A stretch of 64,000 bases of DNA from an uncultured Eubacteriales bacterium (GCA_934501435.1 CAKSTW010000004.1:215375-279374), one strand, 5' to 3'. Shown: positions 44,129-53,400, counted from the first letter of the stretch. Numbers and translations: made by a program. The notes: a model not told the origin generated them from the sequence alone.

Positions 44129-45061
44129 ATGGATCTTTCAACAATTTTGGGACTCGGCCAAACGGCTCTCGAATTAGGGCTTATATCGGGACTTACCGTT
44201 CTTGCTCTGTTCTTAAGTTATTCAATGCTTAATATATGCGATCTTTCGACCGACGGCTGCTTCACTTTGGGAGCGGCTGTCGGCGCGACGGTCGCCGCAG
44301 CGGGACACCCCTATCTCGCAATAGCCGCCGCGATGGCTTCGGGAATCGTTTCGGGCTTTATAACGGCGTTTCTGCAGACGAAAATGGGGATAGACAGCCT
44401 GCTTTCGGGAATAATCGTAAATACCGGACTTTACTCGATAAATATTGCGATAATGGGCTCGTCGCTCGTAAATCTCAATAAAGCGGATACCGTTTTTACA
44501 AAAATGAAAGACCTTCTTGCGGATACCGTTTTCGCGGGTCAGTCAAAACTTGCGGTAGCACTCATTGCGGTCGTCATTGTAGTTCTGTTCCTTGTCTTTT
44601 TCTTAAAAACGAAACTCGGTCTTTCGATAAGAGCGACCGGAAACAACCCCGCGATGGTCAAGTCATCTTCCATAAATCCCGTATTCACAATAATAATCGG
44701 GCTTTGCATCTCGAACGCTTTCACGGCGCTTTCGGGCTGCCTTATGGCGCATTATCAGAAGTCCGCGAACATTGATATGGGTACCGGTATCGTCACGATA
44801 GCGCTCGCGTCGCTCCTTATCGGCAGAGCGTTTATGGGCAAAGGCAAACTTGTTTTCAGAATAATCGGGGCTGTCCTCGGGTCTTTTGTCTTCCGCCTCG
44901 TCTATACGATAGCGCTCCGTTTCAATATGCCCGCCTCAATGCTTAAACTTGTTTCGTCGGTCATAGTAATTATAGCGATAGCCGGACCTTATTTCAAAAA
45001 GCAGATACCGAATATCCGCAGAAAGTTTTTGTCAAATAAGAGAGGGGGAGAGGCGAAATGA
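44129..45061 (+). CDS. trpY: Tryptophan ABC transporter, permease
   Basis: The 310-residue membrane protein has about nine helices and the branched-chain-amino-acid-type permease motif STDGCFTLGAAVGA near the second helix, plus LGLSIRATGNNPAMVKSSSIN as the cytoplasmic coupling loop. It overlaps the ATPase start by four bases. The assignment to tryptophan comes from the operon leader. Confidence 0.88.
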   Translation: MDLSTILGLGQTALELGLISGLTVLALFLSYSMLNICDLSTDGCFTLGAAVGATVAAAGHPYLAIAAAMASGIVSGFITAFLQTKMGIDSLLSGIIVNTGLYSINIAIMGSSLVNLNKADTVFTKMKDLLADTVFAGQSKLAVALIAVVIVVLFLVFFLKTKLGLSIRATGNNPAMVKSSSINPVFTIIIGLCISNAFTALSGCLMAHYQKSANIDMGTGIVTIALASLLIGRAFMGKGKLVFRIIGAVLGSFVFRLVYTIALRFNMPASMLKLVSSVIVIIAIAGPYFKKQIPNIRRKFLSNKRGGEAK

Positions 45062-45846
45062 TGCTTGAAATTTCTCATATATCAAAGACCTTCAACCCCG
45101 GAACGGTAAACGCAAAGACTGCTCTTGACGACCTGTCGCTTTCTCTCGAAGAGGGGGATTTCGCAACGATAATAGGCGCCAACGGCGCGGGAAAATCAAC
45201 TCTTTTCAACGCCATCGGCGGTTCGTTTCTTACCGACAGCGGAAGAATTGTTCTCGACGGCAGGGATATAACGATGCTCGCCGAATACAAGAGAGCGAAA
45301 AATATAGGCAGACTTTTCCAGGACCCGATGATGGGAACCGCTCCCGGAATGACTATTGAAGAGAACCTCGCCCTTGCCGCTGGACACGGCGGCTGGCTTT
45401 CGAAAATTTCAAAAGCGGATAAAAACCTGTTCGCCGAGAAACTTTCGCTTCTCGGTATGGGGCTTGAAGACCGAATGGAAAACCCCGTAGGTCTTCTGTC
45501 GGGCGGTCAGAGACAGGCACTGTCGCTTCTTATGGCGACGATAAATCCGCCGAAACTTCTGCTTCTCGACGAACACACCGCGGCTCTCGACCCGACGACA
45601 GCCGAAAAGGTTCTTGCTCTCACCGAAAAGATAGTTGCGGAAAATAACCTCACCTGCCTTATGATAACCCACAATATGGAATCGGCGCTGTCTCTCGGCA
45701 ACCGAACGATAATGATGGACCGCGGCAGAGTTATTTTCGACTGCAAAGGCAAAGAACGAAACGGACTTTCCGTCTCCGATCTTCTCGATAAATTCAAAGA
45801 GGTTTCGGGCAGAAACCTTGATAACGACAGAATGTTACTTAATTAA
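45058..45846 (+). CDS. trpZ: Tryptophan ABC transporter, ATP-binding protein
   Basis: The 262-residue ABC ATPase has Walker A GANGAGKST, signature LSGGQRQAL, Walker B LLLLDEHTAALDP and the switch His in MITHNM. It starts inside the trpY stop (ATGATG), after GGGGGAGAGG, so translation is coupled. Confidence 0.93.
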   Translation: MMLEISHISKTFNPGTVNAKTALDDLSLSLEEGDFATIIGANGAGKSTLFNAIGGSFLTDSGRIVLDGRDITMLAEYKRAKNIGRLFQDPMMGTAPGMTIEENLALAAGHGGWLSKISKADKNLFAEKLSLLGMGLEDRMENPVGLLSGGQRQALSLLMATINPPKLLLLDEHTAALDPTTAEKVLALTEKIVAENNLTCLMITHNMESALSLGNRTIMMDRGRVIFDCKGKERNGLSVSDLLDKFKEVSGRNLDNDRMLLN

Positions 45847-45851
45847 AAATG

Positions 45852-45875
45852 AAGGACAGCCGAAAGGCTGTCCTT
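45852..45875. terminator. Bidirectional terminator after trpXYZ
   Basis: A 10-bp stem (AAGGACAGCC with GGCTGTCCTT), GAAA loop and T-run. It also stands at the end of the convergent hsp33 gene. Confidence 0.88.
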
Positions 45876-45876
45876 T

Positions 45877-46620
45877 TTACATCTCTTCTATTGTATAAGT
45901 TTTTCCGCAGAACCTGCACCTGACTTCTATCGGGAATGTCAGATTTTCGGTTGCTTCAAGCGCTTTTTTTATTTTCCGCTTGGTGCAGGTACAGCCGAAA
46001 ACGATTTCCGTTTCCGAGACCTTTTTCAGTTTTTCATTTGGCTTTCCGTCTTTAAGCAAAGAAAGAATCGCCGTCATTCCGTCGGAAAGTTTGCTTTCGA
46101 TATATTCGGGAGTCGCTTTTTTTGCTCCCGCAAGATAATTTACGTCGTGACCCGGAAAATATTCAGCGAAGACAAAGGTCTTTCCGTCGGGGAATGCGGT
46201 TTCGGCTTTCGTCTGGCGGCTTGAAGAAAAGTATTCTCTTGCCGCGTCTTCGAAATTCCTGCCCATCACGGCGCTCTGGTAATCTCCGCGGGAAACGAGC
46301 CTGCGGCCTACGGTGAGCACCGTTTCGTCAAAGCCGTTTTCCTTATATTCGTCGGGCGTTCCGCGGAGTCTGCCGTCCGTTTCGCAAAGCGCGGTGAACG
46401 CCGTTCTTGTTTCGGGGTCTTTGACCGAAACGAAGACAGAGCCGTCGTCGTCCTTTTCCTCCGACGCAAACGCCGCCGAAAGAAGCGCCGCTTTTGAAAA
46501 AAGAACTTTGTCCTTTTCGGAGATATTCTGCGCCTCAAAAAGGTTTTCGAGGCTTTCCGAAAGTCTGACCGCTTTTATTCTGATGTCGGAATCGTATATA
46601 AATGTTTCAACTGCGTCCAT
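45877..46620 (-). CDS. hslO: Hsp33-family redox chaperone
   Basis: Hsp33 is activated by oxidation and unfolding of its zinc centre. The 247-residue protein starts with the family-like MDAVETFIYDSDIRIKAVRLS. Its C-terminus has the CxC (FGCTCTKRK) and CxxC (VRCRFCGK) zinc motifs. It is about 40 residues shorter than typical Hsp33. The ATG at 46620 is chosen by family alignment; an in-frame extension to 46686 would overlap the upstream gene. It is presumably redox-regulated, and its presence in an anaerobe fits defence against brief oxygen exposure. Confidence 0.88.
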   Translation of the reverse strand: MDAVETFIYDSDIRIKAVRLSESLENLFEAQNISEKDKVLFSKAALLSAAFASEEKDDDGSVFVSVKDPETRTAFTALCETDGRLRGTPDEYKENGFDETVLTVGRRLVSRGDYQSAVMGRNFEDAAREYFSSSRQTKAETAFPDGKTFVFAEYFPGHDVNYLAGAKKATPEYIESKLSDGMTAILSLLKDGKPNEKLKKVSETEIVFGCTCTKRKIKKALEATENLTFPIEVRCRFCGKTYTIEEM

Positions 46621-46621
46621 T

Positions 46622-47320
46622 TTATTTTTTGCGGTAGATAAATACCGTTCTTTCGTTTTTGTAAGTAAACGTCTTTTCGAAGACAAGAGAAGAGCGTTTT
46701 TTCATCAGAGTTTTTATCTCGTCGTCTGAATAAAAACGTTCTTCGATAACCGTTTCTTCTTTTCTGTAAAGGTCTTTTTCGGGAGAGAAAAAGGTGAGCC
46801 TGTGCGAAATATACGGTTTCTGCCAGAAGCCCTCCCAGATAAGGGTCGCTCCGCCTTCTTCGTAAATTTCGGTTTTCGCGCGGCTTTTCATATATCCGAG
46901 CGTTTTGATGTCGAAAATGAAAACGCCGCCGGGTTCGACAAAGTTTTCGATCTTTGAAAGAAACGCCGAAAGCGAACGTTTATCCGTCAGGTGATTTAAG
47001 GTGTCAAGACTGCAGAAAACGTAGTCGTAAGCCCCGTAAAGGTCGATGTCTTCAAGCGACTGACAAACGAAATTCACGCTTTTGAGTTCGGGTTTTGCGG
47101 CGGCAGCTCCGAGCATCTCCTCCGATTCGTCAAGCCCCGTGCAGTCAAAATTTTTTGCGAGGAGCGAAAGCAGGTTCCCCGTTCCGCAGCCGCAGTCGAG
47201 CGCGAGACTGCCTTTGGGTTTCGTTTTCAGCGCGGAAAAACATTTTTCAAGGTAGTCGCCGTAATCGAACGCCTCGGTGAAAGCGTCGTAAAATTCGGCG
47301 ATATTGTCGTAGGTCTTCAT
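46622..47320 (-). CDS. SAM-dependent methyltransferase
   Basis: The 232-residue class I methyltransferase has motif I ALDCGCGTGNLLSLLAK, an acidic GLDESEEML and YDYVFCSLDTLNHL. The N-terminal YDNIAEFYDAFTEAFDY is typical of small uncharacterised methyltransferases. The substrate is unknown. Start and stop overlap the neighbouring genes (ATGA with the upstream repressor gene), so it belongs to the operon 45877-47619. Confidence 0.85.
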   Translation of the reverse strand: MKTYDNIAEFYDAFTEAFDYGDYLEKCFSALKTKPKGSLALDCGCGTGNLLSLLAKNFDCTGLDESEEMLGAAAAKPELKSVNFVCQSLEDIDLYGAYDYVFCSLDTLNHLTDKRSLSAFLSKIENFVEPGGVFIFDIKTLGYMKSRAKTEIYEEGGATLIWEGFWQKPYISHRLTFFSPEKDLYRKEETVIEERFYSDDEIKTLMKKRSSLVFEKTFTYKNERTVFIYRKK

Positions 47321-47619
47321 TGGAGTTTTCCGCTTTTTTCAAGGTTTTCGAGAACTTTTGTATAACCGTCGGCTCCGTACTGAAGACAGCGGTTGACCCT
47401 TGAAATCGTGGCGGTCGAAACACCCGTCCGGTTCACTATGTCGTTATAGGGAACGTCTTTTTTCAGAAGAACCGCGACGGCAAGGCGCTGCGCCATCGAC
47501 TTTATTTCGGGAATGGTGCATACGTCTTCGAGAAACGAATACATTTCTTCCGCGGTATTTACCGAGAGGAGTGCCTCGACGAACAGGTCTGTATGTTCGT
47601 CTCTGATTTTTTCGCTCAT
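47317..47619 (-). CDS. YerC/YecD-family TrpR-like DNA-binding protein
   Basis: The 100-residue all-helical protein matches the YerC/YecD branch of the TrpR superfamily: LFVEALLSVNTAEEMYSFLEDVCT, then MAQRLAVAVLL and a helix-turn-helix YNDIVNRTGVSTATISRVN. In other Firmicutes its regulon is poorly defined. A trp transporter lies 1.5 kb away but is controlled by a T-box, and no TrpR-type operator was identified. Confidence 0.92.
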   Translation of the reverse strand: MSEKIRDEHTDLFVEALLSVNTAEEMYSFLEDVCTIPEIKSMAQRLAVAVLLKKDVPYNDIVNRTGVSTATISRVNRCLQYGADGYTKVLENLEKSGKLQ

Positions 47620-47632
47620 CTGATACCTCTGT

Positions 47633-49717
47633 TTATTCTTCCCCGTCGGGAACGAGTTTTTTAGTGACCGTTCCGTCGGGATTTTTTATTTCTTTGATCA
47701 CGAGTTCTCCGGGACGCGCTTTTCTTTTTCCCGGCTTGCTGATAGTCGTTCTTGCAAGCGTTTCTTTTGTCTGGCGGTCCTTTTCGTTGAGTTCCGAGAC
47801 CGACATTTTGTCCATTATTCTGCCGTCCTCCGACTTAACGACCGTTCTTGCGGTCGTTTGTTTGGTGTTTCCGTCGGAAATGCGGTCATCTTCGCTCTTT
47901 CTTTTCGCTTCATAAATGGAATTTGCCGTTCCCGTTCTCGGTTTTGCTTCTTCCTTTTTTTCGTGGACGTTGAGACTTCTTGCGGTCTCTCTATCAAGAA
48001 TTTCGCCTTTTTCGTTCTTTATCGTAACGGAAAAGGTCTCTTTGTTTTTACGGCTTTCTTCGGTTCTTTTCCTGAAGTTTTCGTTCAGTTCGTCTTTTGA
48101 AATCTCGTTTCCGCGGCTGTCGGTGACGACCGTTCTGCCGTGTGTCGGGCGGGGGCACGGAGAGTCTTCTTCAAAGCCGAAAGCGTTTCTCATTTCGGCT
48201 CTGATCTCGGCTTCTCTTTTTTCTTCAGCCAGCCTTTTTGCCTCTTCAATTCCTTCTCTCGTGCCGCGTCTCTCGGTCCGCACTACTACCGGCGGCTCGA
48301 TATAGTCTTCGTTAATTCCGAAATTTTCGACTTCGGAAGCGACCGACGAAAGTCCGAGGCTGAGGTTTTCCTTTTCTTCACGCGCTTTAATATCGCTCGG
48401 ATTCAGACTTCTGTCCTGGAGTTTTTCCATTTTGCGGAATCTTGCTTTCCGTAATTCCCGTTTTTTTTTACTGAACATAAACCACGCGATAACGCCCGCG
48501 CCGGCGGCAAGGACCGCTATCACCGCTATGATTATTATTTCTATTGCGGATATACCTTTTTTGTCGGACGTGTCGTCCTGCGACGGGACGATCGAATTGT
48601 ACGTTTCAAATTTTACCGTCATCGGGTATTTGCCGACGACCGAGTACTGAAGGTCGGAATCCTGTGTTATTTCAAGGGTCGCCGTCGGATTCGCTTCTCC
48701 GAAATCGTCCGGAATGTCTATATGGTATAAAAGATTGTCCGTTCCGACGTCGTTCTGAAGATAAAGGTCGATTGTCTCCGAGCAGAATATCTTCGCGAAC
48801 TTTTTGCCCTCTTCCGTTTCGATCTGTTTTGTCGGGATCGAGGCAGGGGAGAGCGAAACGAACGAAAATTCGTTGAAGGCATACTCAAAAAGCGACTCGG
48901 CGCTGTCGTATACCTGTTCTTCGCTTGCGGAATTTATTATTATCGCAATAAGCCGTACTCCGTCTTTTTCGGCGACCGAAATAAGGGATCTTGCCGAGGA
49001 CGAAAGATATTTGACGTCAAGTCCGCCGACAGCGTATGAATATTTGAACTGGTCTCCGTCTCTCTGCTTGAAAGAGTTGCTTAAAGTCTTTGTTTTTCCG
49101 CTTATTGTAATTTTCGAAACTTCTTCGGTGAAATATTTTTTGAAAGTCTCGTTTTTCAGCGCTTCGTTAAGGAATTTGCAGTATTCGTCAATGGAAATGT
49201 AATGTTCGTAATCGTATTCGCCGTAGATATTCGAAAAGTTCGAATGGGTAAATCCGAGACTTTCGAAAAGGCTGTTTATTTCCGACGGAACGGCTGTCTT
49301 ATAGTCGTCTCCCGACATATCCTGCGCGAGCGCTCTTACGGCGTCGGGGTAGGCTGACGCGAAAACCGCCGCCAGAAGGTCGGACGCTTTGACGGTATTT
49401 CCTTTTCTTAAACCGAGCATCGAAGAGGTGGAACCGGGAATATCCGCGTCGGAAGCGTTGAAGGTTATCTGAATCTCTTTATCGAGTTCCTGCGTTTTTG
49501 TTATATACAGGTACGCGACCGCAAGGGCAGAAAGCCCCGAGGGATCGACTTCCTTTTCTGCGTTTTTGCCGTAAAGGATCTGATTGTTGTCTGCGTTGAA
49601 AACGATATACGCCGACGCCGAGATCTTCGGTTCGGTCGTCGCTGCGCCCGCGGGGAGCGCAAATACCGAAAATATCATTACTGCCGAAATCAAAAATGCC
49701 GCAATTTTTTTTATCAT
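47633..49717 (-). CDS. Inactive D-Ala-D-Ala carboxypeptidase (S11) homologue with long cytoplasmic tail
   Basis: The 694-residue protein has a signal peptide (to about residue 25) and an S11/PBP5-like domain (AYIVFNADNNQILYGKNAEKEV, then the active-site region). All three catalytic motifs look lost: SxxK is S60-G-L-S63, SxN is S-A-Y (FASAYPDAVRAL) and KTG is V-G-G (YAVGGLDVKYL). A C-terminal-type domain and one transmembrane helix (about 395-425) follow. About 270 highly charged, repetitive residues rich in Lys, Glu, Arg and Thr come after it, presumably cytoplasmic. It may be a cell-wall sensor or scaffold. AAAGGAAT precedes the ATG. Confidence 0.8.
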   Translation of the reverse strand: MIKKIAAFLISAVMIFSVFALPAGAATTEPKISASAYIVFNADNNQILYGKNAEKEVDPSGLSALAVAYLYITKTQELDKEIQITFNASDADIPGSTSSMLGLRKGNTVKASDLLAAVFASAYPDAVRALAQDMSGDDYKTAVPSEINSLFESLGFTHSNFSNIYGEYDYEHYISIDEYCKFLNEALKNETFKKYFTEEVSKITISGKTKTLSNSFKQRDGDQFKYSYAVGGLDVKYLSSSARSLISVAEKDGVRLIAIIINSASEEQVYDSAESLFEYAFNEFSFVSLSPASIPTKQIETEEGKKFAKIFCSETIDLYLQNDVGTDNLLYHIDIPDDFGEANPTATLEITQDSDLQYSVVGKYPMTVKFETYNSIVPSQDDTSDKKGISAIEIIIIAVIAVLAAGAGVIAWFMFSKKKRELRKARFRKMEKLQDRSLNPSDIKAREEKENLSLGLSSVASEVENFGINEDYIEPPVVVRTERRGTREGIEEAKRLAEEKREAEIRAEMRNAFGFEEDSPCPRPTHGRTVVTDSRGNEISKDELNENFRKRTEESRKNKETFSVTIKNEKGEILDRETARSLNVHEKKEEAKPRTGTANSIYEAKRKSEDDRISDGNTKQTTARTVVKSEDGRIMDKMSVSELNEKDRQTKETLARTTISKPGKRKARPGELVIKEIKNPDGTVTKKLVPDGEE

Positions 49718-49837
49718 AATTTTTATTCCTTTCCGGGAAAAAACTCTGAAGAAACATTATATATTATAATTACTGTCTACAACAGATTATACATTCAAAA
49801 ATCGACAAAGTCAAGCATTTTCCTTTCAAAACCGCCT

Positions 49838-49880
49838 CTCTGCCGCAAATTTCGTTTTTATATCAAAATTTGCGGCAGAG
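49838..49880. repeat. 15-bp perfect inverted repeat in the gap before the phage module
   Basis: Arms 49838-49852 and 49866-49880 (CTCTGCCGCAAATTT and its complement) flank a 13-base spacer. Shorter CCTCTC/GAGAGG matches lie outside. No T-run follows, so termination is doubtful. The gap 49718-50258 otherwise shows AT-rich DNA, a small CCGCGT/ACGCGG hairpin at 50217-50237 and no consensus promoter. Confidence 0.6.
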
Positions 49881-50258
49881 AAAAGAGAGGCAGCGCCCGG
49901 AAATATGCAGAGAGGGCTCTCCGGGTCCGCGGAAACGTGCCGCGCCGAAACTTATTCGGACCGGAGAAAATCCTGCCGTGAAAACTCCGTCGAAAAAAAT
50001 TGCCGACGGTCGGATATCCCTTTTGTCGAAAAGAAAAGTTTTCAACAAATTTAACCGTTACATATTTTGTATAAAAAAATCATTGAAAATGAAATAAAAA
50101 TAAGCATTTTATGAAAAATATGTTTCAGACTGTTAAGAGGTATACGGTCATTCACCTTTGCTTATTTACAGTTAAATTTGTCAAAAGTGTTAAAATGTAT
50201 GCTTAAAAGTTCTACACCGCGTGATAAAATGACGCGGCGAAAACGAAAGGAGTGGTTT

Positions 50259-50615
50259 ATGCCGAAAAGAAAGAGACCCGACCCGAAGAAACTTGCGGAG
50301 GATAAAGAGGCGCTCAGAAAAGCGGTTCTTACCGAATATTGCCGTATCGCATTCGACGATATAGGGAATTACGTGGTTATCGGACGGGACGAAAACGGAG
50401 AAACGACGGTGTCGTATAAAGACGGAGATTCTTTTCCTACGTTGAACGTTTCCGAACTTTCGAAAAACAGGAACGGTTTCAAGTTCAAACTTTACAGCAA
50501 AGAAAGCGCGCTCGTAAGGCTCGGAATGTATCTGGGACTCTGGAAAGAAAAACCGGAGGCGGCGGACGCCGAAGATCTCAAAACGGTCGAGGATCTTTTG
50601 AAAGAGGACGACTGA
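50259..50615 (+). CDS. Phage terminase small subunit, short form
   Basis: The 118-residue protein matches the C-terminal half of Terminase_2 (XtmA-like) proteins: TEYCRIAFDDIGNYV and FKLYSKESALVRLGMYLGLW. The usual N-terminal DNA-binding helix-turn-helix region of 60-100 residues is missing, replaced by a basic MPKRKRPDPKK leader. GAAAGGAGTGG before the ATG at 50259 supports this start; an in-frame extension to 50178 adds no helix-turn-helix. DNA recognition may therefore be altered. Confidence 0.72.
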   Translation: MPKRKRPDPKKLAEDKEALRKAVLTEYCRIAFDDIGNYVVIGRDENGETTVSYKDGDSFPTLNVSELSKNRNGFKFKLYSKESALVRLGMYLGLWKEKPEAADAEDLKTVEDLLKEDD

Positions 50616-50616
50616 A

Positions 50617-51924
50617 ATGACATTTTCGTCAACGATTCCCTTCAAGCCTTTTTCGAAAAAACAGCGCGACTATATTCTTGCGGCGGAGAAAAACACCTTT
50701 AATTTCGCCGAGGGCGCGGTAAGATCGGGCAAAACGGTCTGCAACGTCGTCGCGTTCGCCCTTGCCTTAAACAAAAGTCCCGACAGGCTTCATCTTGCGA
50801 CGGGGGTCACCCTTGCGGCGGCGTGCCTGAATATCGGGGACTGCAACGGCTTCGGGCTCGAACATCTTTTCCGCGGCAGATGCAGGTGGGGAAAATACCG
50901 CAACAACACCTGTCTTTACGTAAAGTGCGACAGCGGCGAAAAGATAGTTATTTTCGCAGGCGGCGGAAAAAGCGACAGTTATAAGAAGATACGCGGAAAT
51001 TCCTACGGAATGTGGATAGCGACCGAGATAAACAAGCATTACCTTTCGCAGGGCGACGACTGCTTCATAAAAGAAGCGTTCAACCGACAGCTTGCCGCCG
51101 CGAACCGCAAAGTCTTCTGGGATTTGAACCCCGATTATCCGACCCACCCCGTCTATACCGAATATATAGACAAATACCGAACTCTCGGCATCGACGTCAA
51201 CTACCGTCTTTTCACAATGAAAGACAACCTTGCGATAAGCGAAAAAAGACGGCAGGAGATCGAAAGACAGTACGATAAGGACAGCGTGTGGTACAAGCGT
51301 TCGGTTTTGGGGCAGCGTATAGCCGCCGAGGGGCTTATTTTCGGGGCTTTCGCCGCGGCGCCCGAAAAATGGAAAAGGAAGACGGTTCCCGAAAACGGAG
51401 AGTTCATAACTATCGGTTGCGACTACGGAGGAAACCTGTCGAAAACGGTTTTTGTCGCGACCCTGATACTCAAAAATATGAGGGGCGTCTGCGTTTTAGA
51501 AGCAAAAAAACTTGAAGGGAAAAAGGGGGAGATATCCCCCGACACGGTCGAAAGAGAGTTTATTTCTTTCTACCGAAAAGTTTCGGGAAAGTATTCCTAT
51601 CCCGTAAGATACGCCTTTATGGACAGCGAGGGGCAGTATCTTACCAACGGCATTGTTTCCGCCTGCCGCAGGGAGGGAATAAAACTTCCGATAGGCGACA
51701 GCAAAAAAGTGAAAATTACCGACCGGATCGCCTGCAAAGCGAAAATGCTGTCCGAAAGAAGATGGTCGGTCTGCGAATGGTGCGACGATGTTATACTGTC
51801 TACCTCGCAGCTTTTATGGGATCCGAGGCACCCCGACCGACGGCTTGACGACGGAACCGTCGATGTCGATACCGCCGACGCCGAGGAATATTCCTGGGAA
51901 AGATTTATGGCGGGACTTCAGTAA
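50617..51924 (+). CDS. Phage terminase large subunit (PBSX/XtmB type)
   Basis: The packaging motor ATPase/nuclease of 435 residues has Walker A EGAVRSGKT (32-40), an ATPase region with WIATEINKHYLSQGDDCF, and a nuclease domain starting IGCDYGGNLSKTVF with further Asp residues (FMDSEGQYL, VDVDTADAEEYSW). It looks intact. It starts one base after the small subunit stop. Confidence 0.92.
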   Translation: MTFSSTIPFKPFSKKQRDYILAAEKNTFNFAEGAVRSGKTVCNVVAFALALNKSPDRLHLATGVTLAAACLNIGDCNGFGLEHLFRGRCRWGKYRNNTCLYVKCDSGEKIVIFAGGGKSDSYKKIRGNSYGMWIATEINKHYLSQGDDCFIKEAFNRQLAAANRKVFWDLNPDYPTHPVYTEYIDKYRTLGIDVNYRLFTMKDNLAISEKRRQEIERQYDKDSVWYKRSVLGQRIAAEGLIFGAFAAAPEKWKRKTVPENGEFITIGCDYGGNLSKTVFVATLILKNMRGVCVLEAKKLEGKKGEISPDTVEREFISFYRKVSGKYSYPVRYAFMDSEGQYLTNGIVSACRREGIKLPIGDSKKVKITDRIACKAKMLSERRWSVCEWCDDVILSTSQLLWDPRHPDRRLDDGTVDVDTADAEEYSWERFMAGLQ

Positions 51925-51948
51925 GGGAATAAAAAACGGAAAAACGGT

Positions 51949-53400
51949 TTGATTCCCGAAGGAGGTATTTTTATAAACATAAATTCAGCGATTGATTTTT
52001 TGAAAAAGGAATACGGCTACAGCCTCAATCTTTCCGCGTATTTCGCCGCGGTCGACGGCTGGAAAAAGTGGTATTCCGGAACGGACGATTCCTTTCATAA
52101 GGTCGTTATAAACAACGGACTTACCGTCACCGAAAGGGAAATGTACCGGCTTTATATGGCGAAAAAGGTCGCGGAAGACTGGGCAAATCTTCTCTTAAAC
52201 GAAAAGACGAGAATAACTCTCGAACACAAACATTCTTCGAATATCTTACAGGGAGAAGACGAAAAAGGCGGAATTCTGGCGGAAAACGACTTCTGGCCGA
52301 ATATGAGCCGAATGGTGGAGCAGACCTTCGCTCTCGGAACGGGCGCGGCGGTCCTGCGGCTTGAAAACGCCGATATCGGCGACGGCGGCGAACTTTTATA
52401 CAGTCCCGACGCGAAGATAAGAATAGACTGGCTCTCCGCCGACAATATAATCCCGCTTTCGTGGCAACAGGATAAAGTAACCGACGCGGCGTTCGTTTCG
52501 GAGGTCGTTACGGACGGCGGACGGTTTACTTATCTTCAGCTTCACAGACTCATTTCGGGGGAATACGTTATAACTTCCCATTTCTTTAAGGAAGACGGTT
52601 TCGGGCTTACCGAAAGACCGCTGCCGGAGGGCGTTGCGAAGACCGTAAGGACGGGAAACCGGACGCCGTGGTTCACGGTCTTCCGCCCGAATATCGTAAA
52701 TAACCTTTTCCCCGAACTTCCGACGGGAGTTTCGGTATTTGCGGGCTGCAGGGATATTCTCAAAGGAATAGACCTTTGCTACGACAGCCTGAATATGGAA
52801 TTTTATCTCGGCAAAAAGATGGTATTTCTGCGGAAAGACCTGCTGTCAAGCGACGATGAGGGAATGCTCTACGCTCCGCAGGACAGCAACCGACAGCTGT
52901 TTATGTATGTCGGCGACAAAACGCTCGACGGCGATATGATACCGAAAGAGTTCAACCCGACCCTCCGTGTGGAGGCTCATACTGCGGCTTTACAGCAGCA
53001 ACTCAATTATCTGGCGGGTAAATGCGGTTTCGGTGAAAATCATTACCGTTTTGACGGCGCTTCGGTTGCGACCGCAACTCAGGTCATAAGCGAAAACAGC
53101 AATCTTTTCCGCTCCGTCAAAAAGCACGAGATATTGCTCGAACGGCAGCTTATTTCCTTTATGAGGGAAATACTGACGGTCGCCCGCGACTTTATAGGAA
53201 GAAGAGTAATTCCCGACTGCAAAATGTCCGTCACCTTTGACGACAGCGTTATAGAAGACACCGCGTCGATGCAGAAAAGAGACCTTGCGCTCCTTGAAGC
53301 GGGCGTTATGCAGAAATGGGAATTCCGCCGCAAATATTTCGGCGAAGATGAAAAAACCGCGAAAAAAATCGTGGAACAGGCAGAAAAAGAAAGGAAGTAA
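51949..53400 (+). CDS. Phage portal protein
   Basis: The 483-residue protein has the portal pattern of SPP1/PBSX-type phages: AKKVAEDWANLLLNEKTRI, WLSADNIIPLSW, and a C-terminal GASVATATQVISENSNLF followed by charged helices. Portals form the dodecameric DNA channel. The start is unclear. The given TTG at 51949 has no ribosome site, while AAGGAGG (51959-51965) lies 7 bases before an in-frame ATA (51973), which is the best-placed initiation codon. Confidence 0.85.
   Translation: MIPEGGIFININSAIDFLKKEYGYSLNLSAYFAAVDGWKKWYSGTDDSFHKVVINNGLTVTEREMYRLYMAKKVAEDWANLLLNEKTRITLEHKHSSNILQGEDEKGGILAENDFWPNMSRMVEQTFALGTGAAVLRLENADIGDGGELLYSPDAKIRIDWLSADNIIPLSWQQDKVTDAAFVSEVVTDGGRFTYLQLHRLISGEYVITSHFFKEDGFGLTERPLPEGVAKTVRTGNRTPWFTVFRPNIVNNLFPELPTGVSVFAGCRDILKGIDLCYDSLNMEFYLGKKMVFLRKDLLSSDDEGMLYAPQDSNRQLFMYVGDKTLDGDMIPKEFNPTLRVEAHTAALQQQLNYLAGKCGFGENHYRFDGASVATATQVISENSNLFRSVKKHEILLERQLISFMREILTVARDFIGRRVIPDCKMSVTFDDSVIEDTASMQKRDLALLEAGVMQKWEFRRKYFGEDEKTAKKIVEQAEKERK

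Noticed and set aside
49838..49880. Left attachment site of the phage module
   Set aside because: The inverted repeat has no matching copy that I can see at the right end of the module, and no integrase exists.
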